DNA from: Kordia periserrulae
GTDB lineage: Bacteria > Bacteroidota > Bacteroidia > Flavobacteriales > Flavobacteriaceae
NCBI RefSeq assembly: GCF_003054265.1
Contig: NZ_QBKT01000003.1
Location: forward strand, 434,001 to 498,000
Reading direction: 5' to 3'
Length of the DNA stretch: 64,000 nucleotides
A model generated the notes under the pieces. That model was not told the origin of the DNA, ran no database searches, and was given only the letters and a program-made list of their open reading frames with translations. The position numbers were made by a program, and so were the translations under genes. Shown here in pieces: positions 25,201-35,131 of this stretch; position 1 is the stretch's first letter; each line of letters opens with the position of its first letter.

Positions 25201-26173
25201 TCCAGGAACAGGATTGGGACTCATTATGATTAAAAATTTGGTAGAAAAAACAAAAGGAACTATTTCTTTTGTGAGTGAAGAAAATAAGGGAACAACATTT
25301 ACCGTGACGTTGCCAGATTATGTAAAAGAATTTCACAACCATAAAGCAAGTACAGAAGATGCAGTTGAAGACATACCAAATACGCTAGAAATACAGGAAG
25401 AACTAGAAGAATTTAGCGATAGCAAAATCCTCATCGTAGAAGATAATGACGAACTCCGAAAGCTTTTGGTAAATACGCTAGGCATGTATTTTCAAGTGTT
25501 TGAAGCTAGTAATGGAAAAGCGGGACTAGAAACGGCGCATCAACTATTTCCAGATATCATATTGACAGATTTGATCATGCCTGAAATGGACGGAATGCAA
25601 ATGGCACAACAACTCAAAAAAGACATCAATCTCAATCATATTCCTGTGTTTATGATGACAGTTTTGCAGAATTCTACTCAAAAACTGGAAAGTTTGGAAA
25701 GCGGTATTTCAGAATACATTGAAAAGCCCATCAATATGAAAATATTGTTTGCCAAAATGATCAATACACTCAAATTTCAGAAAAAGCTGCATAAAAAATA
25801 CGTGCATGAAAGCGATGTAGAAAATGCTACCGTATTCAGAAACAAAAGTGATCAAGAATTTCTAACGAAGCTAGAGCAAACTATTATTGAAAATATAAAC
25901 AATGACTCTTTTTCTGTTCACGATCTTTCGGCAAGTTTTGGGATGAGTAGAACATCACTCTACATGAAACTCAAAAACTTAGTCGATTTGTCGCCGCAGG
26001 ATTTCATCATTCACACCAAACTCAAATACGCAAAAGAATTACTCATCAAAGGTGATAAAACGATTAAAGAAGTGGCATACAGTTCTGGATTTTCCAATCC
26101 GAAATACTTTAGTACCTCGTTCAAAAAATTCTACAAAATGACACCAAGTGGTTTCTTGGAGAGTTTAAAATAA
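22265..26173 (+). CDS. Hybrid two-component system sensor/regulator (HTCS)
   Basis: A 1302-residue sensor that senses a glycan fragment in the periplasm and activates PUL transcription. After a signal peptide (MKFSYNIFLYICVLFVWKSFAQ) come two-component-regulator propeller repeats (GNIWIASEEGI, QQRIWAGSEKGI, KLWFGTKKGTSI) to ~residue 640. A Y_Y_Y domain (LKYSWKLEGFDEEW) and a membrane helix at ~762-787 follow. Next are a histidine kinase with His806 (THEIKTPLT), NLLSNAIKYS, DNGIGIP and GTGLGL; a receiver with Asp1102 (LTDLIMPEMDG); and an AraC-type HTH (ASFGMSRTSLYMKLK, SSGFSNPKYFSTSFKKFY). The start is TTG at 22265. Its position next to SusC/SusD supports local control. Confidence 0.95.
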   Translation: MKFSYNIFLYICVLFVWKSFAQNEITFAQLAGEDEYSQSIVYDIKQDSIGNIWIASEEGIAKHNSKTFKFYNTYNGLPTSLNNRITEIFIDSQQRIWAGSEKGICVYDANQDVFSLIDNQKSINPSLVEAFCEDSNKTVWIGGFNGLWKYTPNNSNRQLEHALEGHAIQALLALNEVIFIGTSKGLFSFDKKLGTATKIKLSDNNQDISSIVLLKDQLMVGTKTGTIFTVHTKSFNVDSVQLSKSFKGPINDFILDDKENIYIATDGNGLYYVNQNFSILNHYTEDADNPTSISSNGIYDLEFGKHGILWIASYGGGVNYFNSKQLPFQNITHELNKKNSLLVNFTRAIAKDANGKLWFGTKKGTSIYDQQSKTWTHIEKLSKNKEGVKDIVLAIEADGDYMWVGTYNNGLYKVHSNTLESERFSKIETNPALLKKVYTIYKDANNNIWIGGIGGYLAVLRNNEQIDNYPINNVKSITTDKEGNIVVAGRNGVYVINDALKEFKLIEALKPNEKTLAFATVNAVQFAEDNKYIVATNGEGILFYNPKNDQIQKLTVSSGMPSDIVQGILVMNDSTFWASTTKGLTQINISEKDTIINTFDKKDGLASTEFNYGSFAKLTENLFAFGGVDGVVLFNPAKIKGENYRPTVVLDEFKLFNKAVVPGSAILEKHINVTDKITLKSHENSIEIGFTGISHGMSSKLKYSWKLEGFDEEWSTPSATDFATYTNLNAGNYTFRVKASGKYGDFGQERTLQIHIRTAWWASNLAILLYIMLGIAIAYTIYHYISILVKKRNADQQINFLNNITHEIKTPLTILISSLDNVTDESTTQEASKNQIKTTVKRINSLFEQMLNFHKVTSQESLLQDIQKIELRKHITQIINDFKPLLTERNLEITVDTEKLVHDNFFFDTDAFEKIVLNLLSNAIKYSHDNGQIKIVLAHTNNQHLKIDVIDNGIGIPKDQQKYILNRYYRARNVINSQRPGTGLGLIMIKNLVEKTKGTISFVSEENKGTTFTVTLPDYVKEFHNHKASTEDAVEDIPNTLEIQEELEEFSDSKILIVEDNDELRKLLVNTLGMYFQVFEASNGKAGLETAHQLFPDIILTDLIMPEMDGMQMAQQLKKDINLNHIPVFMMTVLQNSTQKLESLESGISEYIEKPINMKILFAKMINTLKFQKKLHKKYVHESDVENATVFRNKSDQEFLTKLEQTIIENINNDSFSVHDLSASFGMSRTSLYMKLKNLVDLSPQDFIIHTKLKYAKELLIKGDKTIKEVAYSSGFSNPKYFSTSFKKFYKMTPSGFLESLK

Positions 26174-26389
26174 ACTTACAAAAACAGCTAAAAAGTTAGT
26201 TCTTCGGTGGCAAAACCATTCCAAAATCATCAAAAAACAGACTTCATAATTCAGAAATATATAAGATTCACCCTTGTTTATTGCTGATATTTAAAGGGTT
26301 TGACAATAAATAGACCTTTTGTGATGTATTTTAAAACCCTCTCATTACATTAAAATAGTAGTTTAGCACAAAACAAACGAATCAAAATT

Positions 26390-29300
26390 ATGAAACACCT
26401 AAAGTTTGTCTGCTTTTTAGTTTCCCTTTTTACGATAACGTTATCGGCGCAAACTGAAATCACAGGTAAAGTTGTTGATGAAACAGGATTTCCACTTCCT
26501 GGAGCTTCTATAGTAGTCAAAGAAACTTCTAAAGTAGCGATTGCAGATATTGACGGTAACTACACAATTGCCATCCAAAAAAGTCCTGCAACATTGCTAT
26601 TCAGTTATATCGGCTTTAAAACAAAAGAAGTCTTAGTTACGAATCAAAAAACCGTAAATGTAACGCTTGAAAAAGACGAACAAGCGCTGGAGCAAGTGAT
26701 TATTATTGGGTATGGAGAAGTCAACAAAAAAGACGCAACAGGAGCTGTTTCAACACTAAAACCGCAAGAAGACATTGTTGCACAATCGCAAACGGTTGAA
26801 CAATTAATTCAAGGTAGAGCCGCAGGTGTTCAAGTAAGTTCTAATGGTTTTGAACCTGGCGCGCCAATCAGTATAAAAATACGTGGTTTAAACAGTCTTA
26901 CAGGAAATACCGAACCTCTATATGTTATTGACGGAATTATTGTCGATTCTGCCACAGAAGACACCGCCGATCCACTATCGGGAGGAAATAGTTACTTGGC
27001 ACCACAAGGAGGAATTACGGGAATCAATCCGAGAGATATTGAAGACATTCAAATCTTAAAAGATGCTTCTGCAACGGCAATTTATGGCTCCAGAGGAGCT
27101 AATGGAGTAGTATTAATCACTACAAAAAGAGGAAAAGCTGGTAAAACGGAATTTACCTATAACGTGAGCACGCGAGTAGGAACCATTACCAACAATATCG
27201 ATGTATTGAATACGGCAGAATATGTACAATATCAAAATGATATTCGTGCCAATCAAGGATTCAATCCGCGATACTACACGTATGCTGATGGAAGTATAGC
27301 TACCTTCCAAAACAGTGAACAATTTATGATTGACAATGCGGCAACGATTGCGCGCTTACAAGGTGTCGATTGGAGTGATGATATATACAAAGCTTCTACG
27401 GTAATAAATCATCGAATTTCTGCAGCAGGTGGAGGCGAAAACAATACCTATTACATTTCTGGAGGTTTTTTAAATAATGAAGGAATAGTGCCGCGAACAT
27501 TTGTGAGACGAGCAGATTTTAATGCAAACCTTACCTATCAATTATCCGAAAAACTAAAACTCTCTACCAAAGTAGCCGCTGCTTTTGCAAAAAACTCAGC
27601 GTCTAAAGGAACGGACAATTTAGGAGGAACAAATAACAATATCATTCGTCAAATTATTTCAGCAGCACCAATTTTAGAATTTGAAGATAATTTTGAAGGA
27701 TTTCAGTTCGATCAAAACATTGACGGACCAAGAGCTTGGATTAGCGATTATGACGACCTTTCAAAAGAATTACGATTGCTCGGTTCCTTGCGATTGGATT
27801 ATAAAATTTCAGATGCTTTCACCTATCGAACAACGGTTGGAGTAGATTATCGCAATAAAAAACGCCAAATTTGGTACGGAACAGCATTGTTCAGAGGGAA
27901 TCAAAGCAATGGAGAAGCTGGAATCAGTACATTAGATCGCTTTCGATACAATATTGATAATACCTTATTATTTAAACACAAATTCAATAAAAACCATCGA
28001 ATTAATGGAACCTTAGGTTTTATTATTGATCAACGAATTTCAACGAACACAACCAACTCTGCAACCAATTTTCCATTACAAGATTTACGCGCAGACGGAA
28101 TCTCTTCAGGACAAAATCAGCAACCTGTTTTCTACAATGAAAATCCAGAATCGTTGTTGTCGTACTTAGGAAGAATCAACTACACGTATAAAAATAGATA
28201 CATCTTTACAGGAACCTTCAGAGCGGACGGAAGCTCAAAATTTACCGATGGCAACAAGTGGGGCTACTTTCCAGCATTTGCTTTTGCGTGGAAAATCAAC
28301 AAAGAAAAATTCTTGCGAAAATCCAAATTTATCTCAGAAGCGAAATTGCGCTTGGGTTGGGGAATGACAGGAAATCAAGCCATTCCAAACTTTAGTACCT
28401 TAACGCGATTCAACCTAACGCAAACACCATACTCAGACGCTTCAGGCGGATCATTAACGTCAATCGTACCACAAAACCTTAAAAACACAGGGTTAAGTTG
28501 GGAAACCACCAGTCAATACAACGCTGGTTTGGACTTTGGCTTTATGGAAGATCGTATCGTAGGTTCGGTGGATGTCTATTACAAAAATATTTATGACTTG
28601 CTCTTAAATGTATCCTTGCCAGGTTCAGTCGGATTTGAAAACTACATCGCTAATCAAGGTGACTTAATCAACAAAGGAATCGAATTTAGCATCAATGCGG
28701 ATGTGATTAAAAATGATGATTTCCGTTGGAATGTATATGGAAACATCTCCATCAATCGCAACGAAGTAGGCGATATCGGATTTGCACCGTCTACCTTTGG
28801 AACACAAACATACAGTGCCTATTTAGGAAGGCAAATTTCAGGAGGAAACTTCTTCAAAACAGAAGCTAATATCTTCATTGAAGGAGAAGCACCAGCACTA
28901 TTCTACGGATATGCAACAAACGGAATTATCTCAACAGATGAAGAACTAGCCAATGCTGGAAGTTTTAACGGAATTGCACCACAACTCGGCGATGTAAACT
29001 TAGTTGACCAAAACGGCGATGGCATTATTGATGCAAACGATTTAACAATTATTGGAGATCCAAATCCAGATTTCACTTATGGTTTCGGGACGAGTATTGA
29101 ATACAAAAACTTTTCGTTAACAGCCTTATTCAACGGTGTGTATGGAAATGATATTGCCAACGGAAATCTCCTCAGAAGCGGCTATGCCGACAATCTATTT
29201 ACCAACGTTCGCACGGAAGCATATTACAATGCTTGGAGTGTAGACAATCCTAACGGAAGTTACCCAAGAGTGGGCTATGACCTCGTAGACGACACCGCAT

Positions 29301-29563
29301 TTACCGACCGAATTGTAGAAGATGGAAGCTTTTTACGTTTAGCAAATGTGGCTTTGGGCTACAATGTGCCAATCAAAAAAGACGCATTCATCAAAAACGC
29401 GTACATCTCAGTATCAGGTCAAAACTTACTGCTATTCACAAAATATAGTGGATTCGATCCAGAAGTAAACAGTTTCTCATACGATCCAACGCGCGTTGGG
29501 ATTGATTGGAATTCTTTTCCAAACCAACGTTCGTATGCATTATCGGTAAACCTAACTTTCTAA
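26390..29563 (+). CDS. SusC/RagA-type TonB-dependent transporter
   Basis: A 1057-residue outer-membrane beta-barrel that imports oligosaccharides using TonB energy, working with the SusD lid encoded next. A signal peptide (ending TLSAQ) is followed by a carboxypeptidase-regulatory-like domain (TEITGKVVDETGFPLPGAS), the TonB-box/plug transition (EQVIIIGYGEVNKKDATGAVS), the plug hallmark ILKDASATAIYGSRGANGV, and the barrel ending in an aromatic-containing strand (YALSVNLTF). The length is usual. A 216-bp leader separates it from the HTCS gene and must hold the regulated promoter. SusD starts 11 bp after. Confidence 0.95.
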   Translation: MKHLKFVCFLVSLFTITLSAQTEITGKVVDETGFPLPGASIVVKETSKVAIADIDGNYTIAIQKSPATLLFSYIGFKTKEVLVTNQKTVNVTLEKDEQALEQVIIIGYGEVNKKDATGAVSTLKPQEDIVAQSQTVEQLIQGRAAGVQVSSNGFEPGAPISIKIRGLNSLTGNTEPLYVIDGIIVDSATEDTADPLSGGNSYLAPQGGITGINPRDIEDIQILKDASATAIYGSRGANGVVLITTKRGKAGKTEFTYNVSTRVGTITNNIDVLNTAEYVQYQNDIRANQGFNPRYYTYADGSIATFQNSEQFMIDNAATIARLQGVDWSDDIYKASTVINHRISAAGGGENNTYYISGGFLNNEGIVPRTFVRRADFNANLTYQLSEKLKLSTKVAAAFAKNSASKGTDNLGGTNNNIIRQIISAAPILEFEDNFEGFQFDQNIDGPRAWISDYDDLSKELRLLGSLRLDYKISDAFTYRTTVGVDYRNKKRQIWYGTALFRGNQSNGEAGISTLDRFRYNIDNTLLFKHKFNKNHRINGTLGFIIDQRISTNTTNSATNFPLQDLRADGISSGQNQQPVFYNENPESLLSYLGRINYTYKNRYIFTGTFRADGSSKFTDGNKWGYFPAFAFAWKINKEKFLRKSKFISEAKLRLGWGMTGNQAIPNFSTLTRFNLTQTPYSDASGGSLTSIVPQNLKNTGLSWETTSQYNAGLDFGFMEDRIVGSVDVYYKNIYDLLLNVSLPGSVGFENYIANQGDLINKGIEFSINADVIKNDDFRWNVYGNISINRNEVGDIGFAPSTFGTQTYSAYLGRQISGGNFFKTEANIFIEGEAPALFYGYATNGIISTDEELANAGSFNGIAPQLGDVNLVDQNGDGIIDANDLTIIGDPNPDFTYGFGTSIEYKNFSLTALFNGVYGNDIANGNLLRSGYADNLFTNVRTEAYYNAWSVDNPNGSYPRVGYDLVDDTAFTDRIVEDGSFLRLANVALGYNVPIKKDAFIKNAYISVSGQNLLLFTKYSGFDPEVNSFSYDPTRVGIDWNSFPNQRSYALSVNLTF

Positions 29564-29574
29564 ACAACAGCAAC

Positions 29575-31101
29575 ATGAAAAAATATCAAATCATAATCAG
29601 TTTTATATTGGCTACTTTCTGTGTAAGTTGTCAAGACTTTTTAGAAGAAGAACCGGAAACATTTTTTAGTGAAGAACAAGTGTTTGCCACAGAAGATGGG
29701 GTAGAAGCTGCCGTCAACGGATTGTATCAAAGCTTTGCTGATCCAGGTTATCACGGCTCGTCTATTCACGGACTTATTGCGCCTTTATCAGGGAAATTTT
29801 TCTCTAACCAAGGAGCAAGTCAAGATGCTACAAGCTTAAACTGTTTGCCAAACAATACATGGCTTACGCGTTTATGGCCGCAAATGTACTCTACAATCAA
29901 CGTAGCAAATACCATCATCGACAACTTAGAAAATACGACGCTCGAATTAGCAAACAAAGAAATAGCGCTCGGACAAGCTTACTTTATCCGAGCGGCAACG
30001 TATTTTGACTTGGTGCGCTATTTTGGTGGTGTTCCTATACGCACAACACCAGCCACAGAAGATAATATATTTTTACCGAGAAATTCCAAACAAGAAGTGT
30101 ATGATTTAATCATTGCTGATTTTGAAAAAGCAAAACTCATGTTGCCAGGTGTAGGCGAATATCTAGAAGGCCGCCCTGTAAAAACAGCCGCAAACGCTTA
30201 TTTGGCAAAAGTATACCTAACATTGGCAAGTGAAAATAACGATATGGCTTTATGGCAACAAGCGTATAACGAAGCCATTCAGGTATACGGACAATACAGT
30301 TTAACGCCAACGTATGCAGAACTCTTTGAACCTAACAACGAAAACACCACAGAATCAATCTTTGAATTACAATATGGAGCTAATGGAGCGGTAAGAAATT
30401 CCGATGTCGTTCGCTCGTATACGCCAAAAGACTTATTCTCTTATACGACTTTTGGTCGAATTCGTCCCAACAAAGAAACTTACGAACAACATTTGGCACA
30501 ATATCCAGGCGACCCTAGAATTGACGCAATGTATTTGGTTGATTCGTACACAAAAGTTAACGGTTCGATAAAAAACATCTATCCAAATCAAGTAAATGGA
30601 AATGATGGCTATACCGTATTGACAAAATACTTTGACCCAAATTTCAACGGTACTACAACAAGTAGAAATTTTATCAAAATACGCTATGCGGATGTTTTAC
30701 TAATGCTAGCAGAAATCACCAATGAACTCAACGGACCAACGCCAGAAGCCTTAGGCTATGTAAACGAAGTATTGGCAAGAGCCAGAAATACAGCATCAGG
30801 AACTGCTACAGAACCTGCAGATTTCTCGGCAACACTTACGCAAGATGAATTCAGAACACGCATCATGCGCGAACGCCAATATGAACTCTTAGGAGAAAAT
30901 CACGAGTGGTTTGATACGCGTCGTCGCGGATACGAATACTTTTTACAAGAAGTCATCGAAAATCACAACAACTTTTCAAACCTTGGAAATACAGACTTTA
31001 TATATCCTGTGAGCGTAAAAAATATGCTCTTACCAATTCCATCCACGGAAATATCTAACAACCAAGAAATCAATCAAGCAGACCAAAACCCTGGATATTA
31101 A
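29575..31101 (+). CDS. SusD/RagB-type glycan-binding lipoprotein
   Basis: A 508-residue surface lipoprotein that captures glycan and caps the SusC barrel. I chose ATG 29575, which yields a clean signal with lipobox CVSC (Cys19, then QDFLEEEPE, a typical SusD start). Family features: GVEAAVNGLYQSF, the RAATYFDLVRYFGGVPI helix, RPVKTAANAYLAKVYL (TPR-like), IKIRYADVLLMLAEITNE, and the C-terminal RERQYELLGENHEWFDTRRRG followed by LLPIPSTEISNNQ...NPGY. It is cotranscribed with SusC and with the GH3 gene 13 bp downstream. Confidence 0.95.
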   Translation: MKKYQIIISFILATFCVSCQDFLEEEPETFFSEEQVFATEDGVEAAVNGLYQSFADPGYHGSSIHGLIAPLSGKFFSNQGASQDATSLNCLPNNTWLTRLWPQMYSTINVANTIIDNLENTTLELANKEIALGQAYFIRAATYFDLVRYFGGVPIRTTPATEDNIFLPRNSKQEVYDLIIADFEKAKLMLPGVGEYLEGRPVKTAANAYLAKVYLTLASENNDMALWQQAYNEAIQVYGQYSLTPTYAELFEPNNENTTESIFELQYGANGAVRNSDVVRSYTPKDLFSYTTFGRIRPNKETYEQHLAQYPGDPRIDAMYLVDSYTKVNGSIKNIYPNQVNGNDGYTVLTKYFDPNFNGTTTSRNFIKIRYADVLLMLAEITNELNGPTPEALGYVNEVLARARNTASGTATEPADFSATLTQDEFRTRIMRERQYELLGENHEWFDTRRRGYEYFLQEVIENHNNFSNLGNTDFIYPVSVKNMLLPIPSTEISNNQEINQADQNPGY

Positions 31102-31114
31102 TTGCAATTATAAA

Positions 31115-33496
31115 ATGAAAAAGAAAACATATTTACTTTTTTTATCAGTGTTCATATGTATGTATTATGCATGTATGGAAAAATCAACCAATTTAAAAAA
31201 TGACACAAACCCAATCTATCTAAACGCTTCTGCGTCTGTTGAAGAACGAATAGATGATTTGATGTCTCGTATGACCATTGAAGACAAAGTCTATCAAATG
31301 TGTCAATATGTGGGATTGGAACACATGAAAGCGGCAGAATCTAAAATCTCACCAGAAGAACTCGAAAAAAATGATGCCTTAGGATTTTATCCAGGCATGC
31401 GAAGTGACAGTGTTGCTCGATTGGCAGAAGCGGGAAAAATAGGTTCTTTTTTACATGTTGTAACGCCAGAAGAAGCGAATCATTTACAAGAACTCGCACA
31501 AAAATCACCGTTAAAAATTCCATTATTAATTGGGATTGATGCCATTCACGGAAACGGTTTGGTAGAAGGCGCCACCATCTATCCATCTCCAATCAGTCAA
31601 GCCGCTACGTTTGACGACGCTTTAATAGAAGAAGGAAATCGTCAAACAGCGTTGGAAATGCGCGCCAACGGAATGCATTGGTCATTTACCCCAAACATTG
31701 ACGTATTGCGCGATCCGCGTTGGGGACGTACAGGAGAAACCTTTGGAGAAGATCCGTTTTTAGTAGGAAACATGGGAATTGCCACCATAAAAGGCTTACA
31801 GTCAGACGATTTTTCAGGACAAAACAACGTAATCGCTTGTGCAAAACACCTCATTGCAGGAAGTTCGTCCATCAACGGATTGAACGCATCGCCAACAGAT
31901 GTTTCCAAACGTACACTTTTTGAAATCTTTTTACCTCCGTATCGTAGAGCTGTGCAAGAAGCAAACGTATTTTCCATCATGGCAGCACACAATGAAGTAG
32001 CAGGAATGCCAGGACACATGGACAAATATATGATGACAGAACTCATGCGCGATCGTTGGAACTTTCAAGGATTCTATGTGAGCGACTGGAACGATATTTC
32101 ACGAATTGATATTTGGCATCATGTCGCAAAAGATTTCAAACAATCCATTGAATTCTCTATCAATGCAGGAATGGACATGAACATGCACGGACCAATTTTT
32201 GACAAACTCTTAATCGAATTGGTTAACGAAGGAAAAGTAGACGAAGCACGCGTCAATGAAGCTTGTCGTAAAATACTCGAAGTAAAATTCAAACTAGGCT
32301 TATTTGAAAATCCTTTTGTAACTGTTGAAAAAGCCAAAGAAGTCAATTTTGCTGATTCACACCAAAAAGTAGCACTAGAACAAGCAAGACGTTCAATCGT
32401 GTTACAAAAAAACAAAAACAACTTCTTGCCATTCGCTGAAAATGGAAATGGAAAAACCATCTTTATCACTGGACCAAATGCAGACAATCAAACAACGTTG
32501 GGCGATTGGGTTTCTCCACAACCTGAAGAAAACGTCATCACAATGGTGGAAGGAATTACCGAAATTGGAACGAAAAACGGATACAAAATTAACTATTTTG
32601 ATTCAGGCGATCGTTCCAAAGAAATTACTGATGAAAACATTGACAAAGCGGCACAACAAGCAAAATCGTCAGATGTGATTGTATTAGTGCTAGGTGAAAA
32701 CTCTTTCCGTCATGATTGGAAACGAAAAACTACAGGAGAAAACATTGACAGAGCCACACTGAAACTTTCAGGAAATCAAATGAAGCTGGCAGACAAAATG
32801 TTGTCACTCGGAAAACCAGTTGTAGTCGTGTACGTAAGCGGAAGTCCAATTGCAGAACCTTGGTTGGAGCAACGAGCCAAAGCAGTATTAAATACGTGGG
32901 AAAGTGGCGCTTTCGCGGGACAAGCTACTGCTGAAATCTTATTTGGAGAAGTAAATCCATCAGGAAAATTACCACTCACCATTCCGCGCAGTGTAGGACA
33001 ATTGCAAATGGTATACAATCACAAACCGACCGCATACATTCACAAGTACAACACCGAAAAGAAAAAACCATTACATCCATTTGGTTTTGGACTAAGCTAC
33101 TCAAAATTTAAACTTTCAGCACCAACAGTATCAAAAACAACTTTTGAAGGTTTGGAAGACGAAATCAAAGTGACGGTTGAGGTAACAAATACAAGTAACG
33201 TAGATGGTGAAGAAGTCCTACAACTCTATATCAGAGACAATATCAGTTCGTATACGCGTCCTGTCAAAGAACTCAAAGGATACAAACGAGTACTAGTAAA
33301 AGCAGGAGAAACTCAAACGGTGGAATTGACCATTACTGCAGAAAGTTTAGCAATGTACGACCGCGATTACAACTTTATAGTAGAACCTGGAGAATTCACC
33401 ATTATGACTGGAAATTCTTCCGCAGATAAAAATTTACAAACAACCATGATTTCTGTCGATAGCAAAATCATGTTAGATAAAAACAACGAACGATGA
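31115..33496 (+). CDS. Glycoside hydrolase family 3, beta-glucosidase/xylosidase-like lipoprotein
   Basis: A 793-residue exported exo-acting enzyme (lipoprotein signal, YYAC with Cys20). Residues ~40-400 form the TIM-barrel with IDAIHGNG, DVLRDPRWGRTGETFGEDP, the KH motif CAKHLIA, and GFYVSDWND with nucleophile Asp324. Then come the alpha/beta sandwich (VIVLVLGENSFRHDW), PFGFGLSYSKF and a C-terminal fibronectin-III-like domain. GH3 enzymes of this architecture remove terminal beta-glucose or beta-xylose; xylose would match the GH10 of this PUL. The last four bases overlap the next sulfatase start (ATGA), indicating coupling. Confidence 0.92.
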   Translation: MKKKTYLLFLSVFICMYYACMEKSTNLKNDTNPIYLNASASVEERIDDLMSRMTIEDKVYQMCQYVGLEHMKAAESKISPEELEKNDALGFYPGMRSDSVARLAEAGKIGSFLHVVTPEEANHLQELAQKSPLKIPLLIGIDAIHGNGLVEGATIYPSPISQAATFDDALIEEGNRQTALEMRANGMHWSFTPNIDVLRDPRWGRTGETFGEDPFLVGNMGIATIKGLQSDDFSGQNNVIACAKHLIAGSSSINGLNASPTDVSKRTLFEIFLPPYRRAVQEANVFSIMAAHNEVAGMPGHMDKYMMTELMRDRWNFQGFYVSDWNDISRIDIWHHVAKDFKQSIEFSINAGMDMNMHGPIFDKLLIELVNEGKVDEARVNEACRKILEVKFKLGLFENPFVTVEKAKEVNFADSHQKVALEQARRSIVLQKNKNNFLPFAENGNGKTIFITGPNADNQTTLGDWVSPQPEENVITMVEGITEIGTKNGYKINYFDSGDRSKEITDENIDKAAQQAKSSDVIVLVLGENSFRHDWKRKTTGENIDRATLKLSGNQMKLADKMLSLGKPVVVVYVSGSPIAEPWLEQRAKAVLNTWESGAFAGQATAEILFGEVNPSGKLPLTIPRSVGQLQMVYNHKPTAYIHKYNTEKKKPLHPFGFGLSYSKFKLSAPTVSKTTFEGLEDEIKVTVEVTNTSNVDGEEVLQLYIRDNISSYTRPVKELKGYKRVLVKAGETQTVELTITAESLAMYDRDYNFIVEPGEFTIMTGNSSADKNLQTTMISVDSKIMLDKNNER

Positions 33497-35130
33497 GAAA
33501 AACGCTATATATACTTATAGTTGGAGTCTTAGCATTCTATGGATGTGATGAAAAGCCCAAAGAACAAGCGCTGAATACGACAGAAGTTGCGGAATTTCAA
33601 CAACCCAACATCATCTACATTATGGCAGATGATTTAACAACGCAAGCCATTAGCGCGTACGGAGGCATTTACAAAGACATTGCACCAACACCAAACATTG
33701 ACCGCATTGCCAAAGAAGGAATGTTGTTTCAAGATGTGTTGTGTACGAATGCAATTTGTGGTCCGTCACGTGCTGCCATTCTTACTGGAAATTATAGCAA
33801 TCTGAATGGCTATTACAAAAATGAAAGTGGTGGAAAATTTGACGCGTCACAATGGACGTTTCCACAAGAATTTCAAAAAAACGGATATCAAACCTCACTC
33901 TTTGGAAAATGGCACTTAGGAACAGAACCGAAAGGTTTTGATGTATTCAAATATCACAATTCTGCTGGACAACAAGGACATTACTGGAATCCGACGTACA
34001 ACGAAAACGGTACGAATGTCAAGGAAAAAGGCTATGCTACCAATTTAAGTACGAATTTTGCGATGAATTGGCTGGAAAAAGAGCGTAAAAAGGACGCACC
34101 ATTTATGATGGTATTGCAATACAAAGCACCACACAGACCTTGGCAACCCGACAAAAAATACGAACAATTGTGGGAAGATATTGAAATGCCATATCCTGCA
34201 ACGTTCAATGACGATTACAAAGGTCGCGAATTGACCGCAGGCGATACAGAAATGACGATGGAATACTTTTCACGTCGCGATATGAAATTTGAAGAACCTG
34301 CACACCTCAAAGGAAAAGAAAAACTGAAATGGGCGTTTTATGGTGCAAAAAAAGGCGAAGTTGTACAGCCAGAAGGAATGACTGCCGAAGAAGGTCGCAA
34401 ATGGCGTTATCAAACGTATATCAAAGATTATTTAGCCTGTGTAAAATCGGTTGATGACAATATTGGTCGCGTGTTGGACTATTTAGATAAAAACGGTTTA
34501 ACTGAAAATACCATCATCGTGTTAACGTCCGATCAAGGTTTTTACTTAGGCGATCACGGTTTCTTTGACAAGCGTTTTATTTATGAAGAATCGCTTCGTA
34601 TGCCTTTTATGGTAAAATATCCTAAAAAAATAAAAGCTGGCACGGTCAATGAAGATGTGATCACAAATATTGATTTTGCACCTACTTTATTAGATTTAGC
34701 GAATATTCAAACAACCCAAAAAATGCAAGGGAAAAGCTTTAAGTCCATCTTGGAAGGAAACACACCAAAAGATTGGAAACAAGCCATGTACTATCATTAC
34801 TATGAATTTCCGTATTGGCATCACGTACAACCGCATTATGGTATCAGAACGCAAAAATATACGTTGGCGCATTTCTATTACAATATTGATGTGTGGGAAT
34901 TGTACGATTTAGAAAAAGATCCGCAGCAAATGCACAATATCATCAACGATCCACAGTACGCAAGCATAGTTGTGAATTTAAAAGCTGAACTGAAAGAACT
35001 AATGAAAAAGTATGAAAATGACAAGTCATTGGCTGATTTTAGAATGATTACGGACAAAGATTTTGGTTCGATTGTAGATAAAAAAGATGATGAAACGTCG
35101 GTTCAAGACATTTTAACGAATAAAAAATAA
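33493..35130 (+). CDS. S1 family sulfatase 1 (lipoprotein)
   Basis: A 545-residue formylglycine-dependent sulfatase that removes sulfate esters from the target glycan. It has a lipoprotein signal (AFYGC, Cys18), metal-binding Asp pair in IIYIMADDLT, maturation motif CGPSRAAILTG with Cys89 to be converted by FGE, then FGKWHLGTEPKG and VLTSDQGFYLGDHG near residue ~340. The C-terminal block YDLEKDPQQMHNI is typical. Precise substrate specificity cannot be read by eye. It overlaps GH3 by 4 bp and is followed by sulfatase 2 after one base. Confidence 0.92.
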   Translation: MRKTLYILIVGVLAFYGCDEKPKEQALNTTEVAEFQQPNIIYIMADDLTTQAISAYGGIYKDIAPTPNIDRIAKEGMLFQDVLCTNAICGPSRAAILTGNYSNLNGYYKNESGGKFDASQWTFPQEFQKNGYQTSLFGKWHLGTEPKGFDVFKYHNSAGQQGHYWNPTYNENGTNVKEKGYATNLSTNFAMNWLEKERKKDAPFMMVLQYKAPHRPWQPDKKYEQLWEDIEMPYPATFNDDYKGRELTAGDTEMTMEYFSRRDMKFEEPAHLKGKEKLKWAFYGAKKGEVVQPEGMTAEEGRKWRYQTYIKDYLACVKSVDDNIGRVLDYLDKNGLTENTIIVLTSDQGFYLGDHGFFDKRFIYEESLRMPFMVKYPKKIKAGTVNEDVITNIDFAPTLLDLANIQTTQKMQGKSFKSILEGNTPKDWKQAMYYHYYEFPYWHHVQPHYGIRTQKYTLAHFYYNIDVWELYDLEKDPQQMHNIINDPQYASIVVNLKAELKELMKKYENDKSLADFRMITDKDFGSIVDKKDDETSVQDILTNKK

Positions 35131-35131
35131 C